Shown here piece after piece: positions 58,214-64,000 of a stretch of DNA of 64,000 nt. Position 1 is the first letter of the stretch. Each line of letters begins with the position of its first letter. The notes below the pieces were generated by a model that was not told the DNA's origin, did no database searches, and worked only from the letters and a program-made list of their open reading frames with translations. This DNA is from Biomphalaria glabrata (lineage: Eukaryota > Mollusca > Gastropoda > Planorbidae), in contig NC_074711.1 of assembly GCF_947242115.1 (NCBI RefSeq), positions 3,281,001-3,345,000 on the forward strand. Reading direction: 5' to 3'. Made by a program: the position numbers and the translations under genes.

Positions 58214-61200
58214 ATGGATGGCCGTAGAGTTGCCGACTACTTTGTTGTGGCTGGCCTTGACCCTAATGTTCAACTTCCTTTGGAAGAGTTTTCTAACGAA
58301 GCCATCACAAAACCAACCAGTCGATTAGATCCAATTACTGATATTACAGTCATCAACAGGTGAGTTACTTTATTGTATTAATATGTTTTAATTTGAATCA
58401 ATGACTAAATTGATGCAAGAAAAATTGACTTCATTTTTTCAAAGCAGTTTCTCTTCCTTTGTTTTATATTTAAAATCTTTGTGTCTGAATGTTTCATGGA
58501 AATTAGGTCAAAGTTATCAATAGATCATTATGCACATATGTTTTTAAGTGTGTGGTATTTTAAGTTTATCTTCAACTATCTTTGAACTACTTGCACTTTC
58601 TTACATTTTATCTATGCTACGTATGAAAATAAACACTTCCTCATAACTCTAGATCAATGTAAAAGAAATAATTTTGATGTGGTTTGCAGCTTGTTTATTT
58701 TCAAACTCATGGTGAAGCTTGCTTTTTTTTTTTGACAGGAGTCTTGGTGAAAAAGTCCCCAAAGGATATGAATGTATAGAGCAGACGCCAACCGGTTACC
58801 CAGCCAATCTGAACCATGGAAGCATCCGCTGTCCTGACATGTTTATATGTTACAAGAGAGGCAGGGATAAACCTCCACTTAAAGACTTGGGGTTAGTCTG
58901 GTCATTTCTTTACACTTTTCATGCCAATCATGGAAATAAAAAAATTATGTAAGCTAGCATTAAAAGCTAATCCACTTAGTCTATTTGGTCAAAGTAAAAC
59001 ATATGAATACTAGATCTAGTCACATTTAACTTTTTGTGTCCTGAATGATGCTCCTATTGTGGATTTAAAACTGACACAGTTGATGACCTAACAGCGCTTA
59101 CGTAAAGATGGCCTAACTATCTGATTGTCCTGATTGTATATATATATATATATTGACAAACTGTACTCACAAAAAGATGACCTTACTATACTTACATAAA
59201 GATGACTTAACTAACCATATTTACATAAATATGTTTTAACTATACTACTGACATGAAGACGACTTAACTATACTTACATCAAGCTGAGCTACCTAACATA
59301 AAGATGACCTGACTATACTTACATCAAGCTGACCTACCTAACATAAAGATGACCTAACTTTACTTACATCAAAATAACTGACCTAACATAAAGATGACCT
59401 GACTATACATATATCAACTAGCTGTAGAACACATTCTCCTCAGTCTATATATAATAGATTCTGATTAACAAAATATTTTTAATACATGAATTCTAAGCTT
59501 ATTTTAACACTTAAACATTAACCTGTAGAGCTTTTAACATTCATACAATACTCATTGAATGGAGAAGGGGGTCCTTGACTATGGGCATTGTCAGGGTGGG
59601 GTTTCAGATTAGCTAGGGTATGATATTATGGTCCCGTATTTCCAGCCTGAACAGAGTAACACAAGAACCTAAAGGTAATAGCATGTAAAATACGAACATT
59701 GAATAAAAAGTTATTCAACTGAACATTTAGTGAATAACAACAGTTGTCAACAGGAACAATATTTAATTATACTTAATTGTAAGTTACCAACATATTTACA
59801 TATACATCAATATCATTAATGTTAGCATTTGATTAATAATTAGTCCAATATCACACCAATAAGTTTCAATAACACACCTTTCACGCTCACAGTCCATCTC
59901 GGCGCCCTGCAGAACATCAACTACACCTCAACAACGATAGTTACTCTACGACTCCAAGGGCAGAAAGGCGACACACTTTCCCATAGCCCAAAGCCTAACA
60001 CCCTGAAACAAAAAGAAAACCTAGATCTAGCGATGCCGCTACAACAGATCTTTTCAATAGCGACACCCATACCGAAAGATCAGCCTACTTAATAAAACTA
60101 TGTAGTTACGTACCCTTACAATCTGGAAACAAAAAACCAGCTCACAAATGAAGCTCTCTCTCTCTCTCTTGCAGAAACTAAGGATGACGTAAACACACGC
60201 ATACTCAATATTCTAGACAACAAAACGCACTTACAAGAAACTACTTCCTATACGCTGTAACACCAATATTAAATGCAAAGAAAACTTCACGCGCGCACGA
60301 CAGGCATGACATGACCCAAATTGTGCAGATGTGCCATAAAATCTAAATCCTAACTATACTTGCATAAAAATAACCTATTTTACTTACATAAAGATGACTG
60401 AACTAACATAAAGATGACTGGATTAACATAAAGATGACTGAACTAACATAAAGATGACTGAACTAACATAAAGATGACCATGTATTTCTCCAGCATCCTG
60501 TATGAAGGTAAAGAGCATGTGATGGAAGGGTGTGAGGTGGTGAGTACCACCCTGGAGGGTCATCCTGCCAATGTCAATAACAGCAACAGCAGCCGCACAT
60601 ATATAACCTACAGACGAGCTGAAAAGTCTGCACCTACTGATACTCTGGTAGTTGTTGACATTTGTGTCATCTTAGGCAACAGGGTGAGTGTTATACTTAT
60701 TACTAAACCTAGTGCTAGCTAATGTCTAGGGCCTTGTTACACAGTAGTGTTTGGTACTGAATACGTCTGACGGTTCAATATCCAAATGTATGCTGGAAAC
60801 TTGTAATGGTAAAGAACCAACAGTCGTCCTCATTTGAATAGAATAATTTAATTTTCCAAGTTGAAATCATAAAACGAGAGAAGACACTTCATGTGATAAC
60901 ACAATATACAATTTTAATTCAATACTAAATTTTGTAGCATACCTAACATAAAGCTGGAAACTGATAGGAATGAACTGATGAATAGACCTTCTAAACAACA
61001 TTTTGTAGTAGACCTAACATGAAGCTGGAAACTGATAGGACTCAATGAACTGATGAATAGACCTTCTAAACAACATTTTGTAGTAGACCTAACATGAAGC
61101 TGGAAACTGATAGGACTCAATGAACTGATGAATAGACTTTCTAAACAACATTTTGTAGTAGACCTAACATGAAGCTGGAAACTGATAGGACTCAATGAAC

Positions 61201-64000
61201 TGATGAATAGACCTTCTAAACAACATTTTTTAGTAGACCTAACATGAAGCTGGAAACTGATAGGACTCAATGAACTGATGAATGGACCTTCTAAACAACA
61301 TTTTGTAGTAGACCTAACATGAAGCTGGAAACTGATAGGACTCAATGAACTGATGAATAAACCTTCTAAACAACATTTTGTTGTAGACCTAACATGAAGC
61401 TGGAAACTGATAGGACTCAATGAACTGATGAATGGACCTTCTAAACAACATTTTGTAGTAGACCTTACATGAAGCTGGAAACTGATAGGACTCATTGAAC
61501 TGATGAATGGACCTTCTAAACAACATTTTGTAGTAGACCTAACATGAAGCTGGAAACTGATAGGACTCAATGAACTGATGAATGGACCTTCTAAACAACA
61601 TTTTTTAGTAGACCTAACATGAAGCTGGAAACTGATAAGACTTAATGAACTGATGAATAGACCTTCTAAACAACATGCTCTTCTCTTCTATTTAGTTTTT
61701 GATGAATAGACCTTCTAAACAACATGCTCTTCTCTTCTATTTAGTGTTTGATGAATAGACCGTCTAAACAACATGCTCTTCTCTTCTATTTAGTGTTTGA
61801 TGAATAGACCTTCTAAACAACATGCTCTTCTCTTCTATTTAGAGTTTTTCCAAACCAAGAGTTGCCAAATCATCTAGCAGCAGATGAAATAAAAATGATT
61901 CATTTTAAAATTATCTCCCTTCATTATTTACCCTTCGGCTTGGAATGGAAGCGGATGTTTTTAATGTTTACATTTCTCTGACAGCCTTATACACCATGTG
62001 ATAGGAATCCTTGTTTGGGGAACAAACTCTTGAACAGCACAGAGCATACAGCAGAGATTATTATTTAAAAAACTTTAACATTTTTTTTTTTTACCTCATA
62101 CAGCACATTAATCAATTAAATGTTTCGCTAATTTAAATTTTTTTTTTATATTCAGAATGAAGAGCCACCTCTTACATTTTTGAAAATATTGAAAAATTTA
62201 AATAAAGGAATGGTAAGGATTGAATTACTTTTTTTTTTTTTTTTAACTAACTTAGCGTTACATAATTGTTTCTCTTAAATAGGCTGAGAGCTATGCTTTA
62301 CTTGATTGGCTCATTTTTCATTCCTTAGCTTGGCTCCGATGTTTTCCTGTGTTACAAAAAAGCAATGGTGAAAAACAATGTCCTGGCCTACAAAGCTTGT
62401 AAGCTATTTTTGTTTCTCTCTTCGTTTTCAAATTTATTTGTGCTAAGACAGCGGTTCTCAACCTTTTAAGCTCGGCAACCCACCCTCCCCACAGCAATAG
62501 AAGAATAGACACAAAAAATACATATTTTCGATTGTCTTTGACGATCCCTGGCAAATTGTCAATCGACCCCTGAAGGGGTCGCGACCCACAGGTTGAGAAC
62601 CCCTGTGCTAAGATGTTTAGTTTTGTCTATAACAGAAGCTTGGATACAAAAGTTATTAGCTTTTTGAACGCTTCCTAAATTTAATCACGAAAAAGCTTGG
62701 ATTTTTTATTTAAGAATTTTAGAATGTCTCTTAGCCTACCCAATTAGACACCAGAAGTTGTCAGGTCAAAAAAAAAAAGATGTTGGTCAGTAGGCTGGAT
62801 GCTTTTTTTCTTGTCCACTCAACTCTACTTGGAACAAGACATTATTTGCTGGTTAAAAAAAAATGTGTTCCATAAGCTGGCATCATGGCCTTGTTTTGAA
62901 CTTTGGACCAATAAAACTGATAAACATTCATAAATCTAATTCTAATTAAATCTATGGACAAGTACTTAGTAAATTAAACTTAAGTACATACTAACATTTT
63001 AGCTCATTCTATAGGTCAAACTTACTCCATAAAAGGCATCGGTGGCTGATGGTTAACTGCTTGGCTTCCAAACCTGGGGTCCTGAGTTTGAATCTCAGTG
63101 TACACTGGGACTTTGAATTTCTGGATTTTTAGCCATCTTTAATGGGTATCTGACTTAAATTGGGGACAGTAAAGGCAGTTGGTCGTTGTGCTGGTCACAT
63201 GACACCCTGCTCATTAACTTTTGCCCCCCAAAAAAACAGATGACCTTATCATCTGCCCCATAGATCGCAAGGTCTGAAAGGGAAATTTAAAAAAAAAATT
63301 TTAATCAGTTTAAAGGTGTCAGAAATGATCTAGCGAATAGATAAATAAGGGAACATAATTCACCTGTTTATCAGCTCTACTTTTCTTTGCAGCTATACTT
63401 GACAGATACCCCTTAGAAGACTACAGTGACTTCCCTTTGCCCCAGTCTGTGCCTATGTTCTGCCTTCCGATGGGGGCCACCATAGAGTGCTGGGCAGCTG
63501 ATGCGCAACATCCTGTTGCCAGTTTCTCAACATTTATCCTAACAGGAGCTGGCGGAGAGAAGGTACTGAAGGCCACCTTTGAATTTATATGATAAATCAT
63601 TTAGTGGATAGTCAAGTCTTTCAAAAGTTATCACTGAAAATAATATTATTGATTGATTCTAAGTTATTTTTCATCAACCAAAGAGGGGGGCAAACCTAAA
63701 TAATTTTCAGAACAGATCTTGTTCAATATAACACTGTGGTCATTAAGCTCTGGACATCTTCAAACAGTGATACAAATGTGTTTTCTTTTGCAAAGTTTAT
63801 GTCTGTACAATTCAAATTTAAGATTTTTTTCAGTGTCATCTTTTTAAAACTTTGTTTTCCTTTTTAGGTTTATGGAGCAGCAGTTGGTTTCTACGAAGAA
63901 TATAGAGAAGAAGATTTGTCTGATTTACAAATGAGGTCACTTGGTCTAAAGAATCGTCAAATTCGGCAGCAGTTCAGCATTCAGAAGACTGTTCATGTCA
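58214..64000 (+). CDS. DENND4: DENN domain-containing protein 4 (Crag-type Rab GEF), 5' part, runs off window end
   Basis: DENND4 proteins are guanine-nucleotide exchange factors, best known for Rab10, in polarised membrane traffic. Exons seen: 58210-58359 (ATG at 58214), 58739-58891, 60494-60683, 62156-62212, 62329-62398, 63393-63562 and 63868-64000+; all phases agree, giving about 306 codons. The N-terminus reads [12 protein letters not shown], then [93 protein letters not shown]. This is the MABP-type domain (about residues 35-200) leading into the upstream DENN module, as in DENND4A/B/C. The rest of the protein lies beyond the window. The acceptor 4 nt before the ATG means a 5'UTR exon lies upstream. 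Introns hold tandem arrays (59.2-60.5 and 60.9-61.8 kb), a hAT MITE (62449) and a SINE (63.0 kb). Snails may have a single DENND4, so no A/B/C paralogue is assigned. Confidence 0.93.
59150..59420. repeat. Diverged tandem array in DENND4 intron 2 (left half)
   Basis: acataaagatgacctgacta, tacttacatcaagctgac and variants repeat from about 59160 to 59415. The array resumes at 60350. Confidence 0.82.
59421..60345. other. Unclassified insertion in the DENND4 intron 2 array
   Basis: About 925 bp of different composition splits the tataagatgac-type array. It includes a CT run (60151-60170), CpG-containing DNA (59880-60300) and no frame. The edges show no clear terminal repeats. Confidence 0.45.
60350..60478. 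repeat. Tandem array in DENND4 intron 2 (right half), 20-bp unit
   Basis: aactaacataaagatgactg repeated about four times with more diverged units before, ending 15 bp from exon 3. Confidence 0.85.
60941..61672. repeat. 75-bp tandem array, 10 copies, in DENND4 intron 3
   Basis: acctaacatgaagctggaaa begins copies at 60941, 61012, 61087, 61162, 61237, 61312, 61387, 61462, 61537 and 61612. Copies are nearly identical. As 75 is a multiple of three, a minus-strand frame stays open for 218 codons; this is not a gene. Confidence 0.95.
61673..61842. repeat. 49-bp tandem array ending in splice-acceptor-like sequence
   Basis: Four copies of gctcttctcttctatttag, ending at 61695, 61744, 61793 and 61842, each preceded by gatgaatagaccttctaaac, which is shared with the 75-bp unit. 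Confidence 0.92.
62449..62605. mobile_element. hAT MITE, 157 bp, with perfect 8-bp target duplication
   Basis: CAGCGGTTCTCAACCTTT at the left and AGGTTGAGAACCCCTG at the right are inverse copies. The identical 8 bp tgctaaga lie at 62441-62448 and 62606-62613. Non-coding. Lies in a DENND4 intron. Confidence 0.93.
63034..63290 (+). mobile_element. tRNA-headed SINE, family B
   Basis: Head ggcatcggtggctgatggtt, B box region gagtttgaatctc, body gtaaaggcagttggtcgttg and gtcacatgacaccctgc, tail catctgccccatagatcgca. Lies in a DENND4 intron, 100 bp before an exon. Confidence 0.85.

Noticed and set aside
60914-61570. 218-codon minus-strand frame with a 25-residue repeat
   Set aside because: Created by the 75-bp intronic tandem array; no protein-like context.

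Overview
The window is animal nuclear DNA: AT-rich, with spliced host genes, GT-AG introns, many microsatellites and a heavy load of decayed LINEs, tRNA-headed SINEs, hAT and piggyBac-type elements and one LTR element. The host proteins and repeat style suggest a mollusc, most likely a gastropod snail. That placement is inference; genus and species cannot be read from the sequence alone.

Three host genes are supported exon by exon. (1) C1GALT1 (core 1 beta-1,3-galactosyltransferase), plus strand, 5748-9932, four coding exons and a complete 388-residue frame. (2) MFSD10 (major facilitator superfamily transporter), minus strand, 30871-24892, twelve coding exons and a complete 472-residue frame. 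(3) The 5' part of a DENND4/Crag-type Rab GEF, plus strand, from 58214 and running off the window end; seven exons give about 306 codons. The genes are unrelated in function and there is no sign of co-regulation.

Layout: 1-5.7 kb is a LINE fragment, a SINE and CTAG-rich DNA. 5.7-9.9 kb is C1GALT1, with a decayed partial duplicate of its exon 3 in intron 3. 10-24.9 kb is gene-poor and holds several tandem arrays, the largest a 30-bp-unit array of about 950 bp, and a nested hAT/SINE cluster at 13.7-14.7 kb. 24.9-30.9 kb is MFSD10, with LINE and SINE pieces in its introns. 31-44 kb is a graveyard of SINEs, LINE pieces, a frameshifted hAT transposase gene and a 1.5-kb non-autonomous hAT-like element. 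44.06-47.46 kb is a young Ty3/Gypsy-type element with apparently identical 171-bp LTRs and a 5-bp target duplication. 47.8-58 kb holds a piggyBac-like remnant, a 5'-truncated LINE with a long reverse transcriptase frame, MITEs and simple repeats. 58.2-64 kb is DENND4, whose introns contain a 75-bp array, a 49-bp array of splice-acceptor-like units, a perfect hAT MITE and a SINE.

The most notable second-look items are: the C1GALT1 exon-3 copy that lost its DDD motif; a 30-bp piece of MFSD10 exon 11 inside a nearby repeat; a hAT-like family with terminal repeats CAGACCTGCCTACC and subterminal motifs that look CpG-decayed; the hAT transposase tail fused to antisense LINE sequence; a LINE insertion with a perfect 12-bp target duplication inside an inverted repeat; and the 30-bp array built on the palindrome ATCAGCTGAT. 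No clearly new biological system was found. All identifications come from reading the sequence and remembered family features, with no database search.
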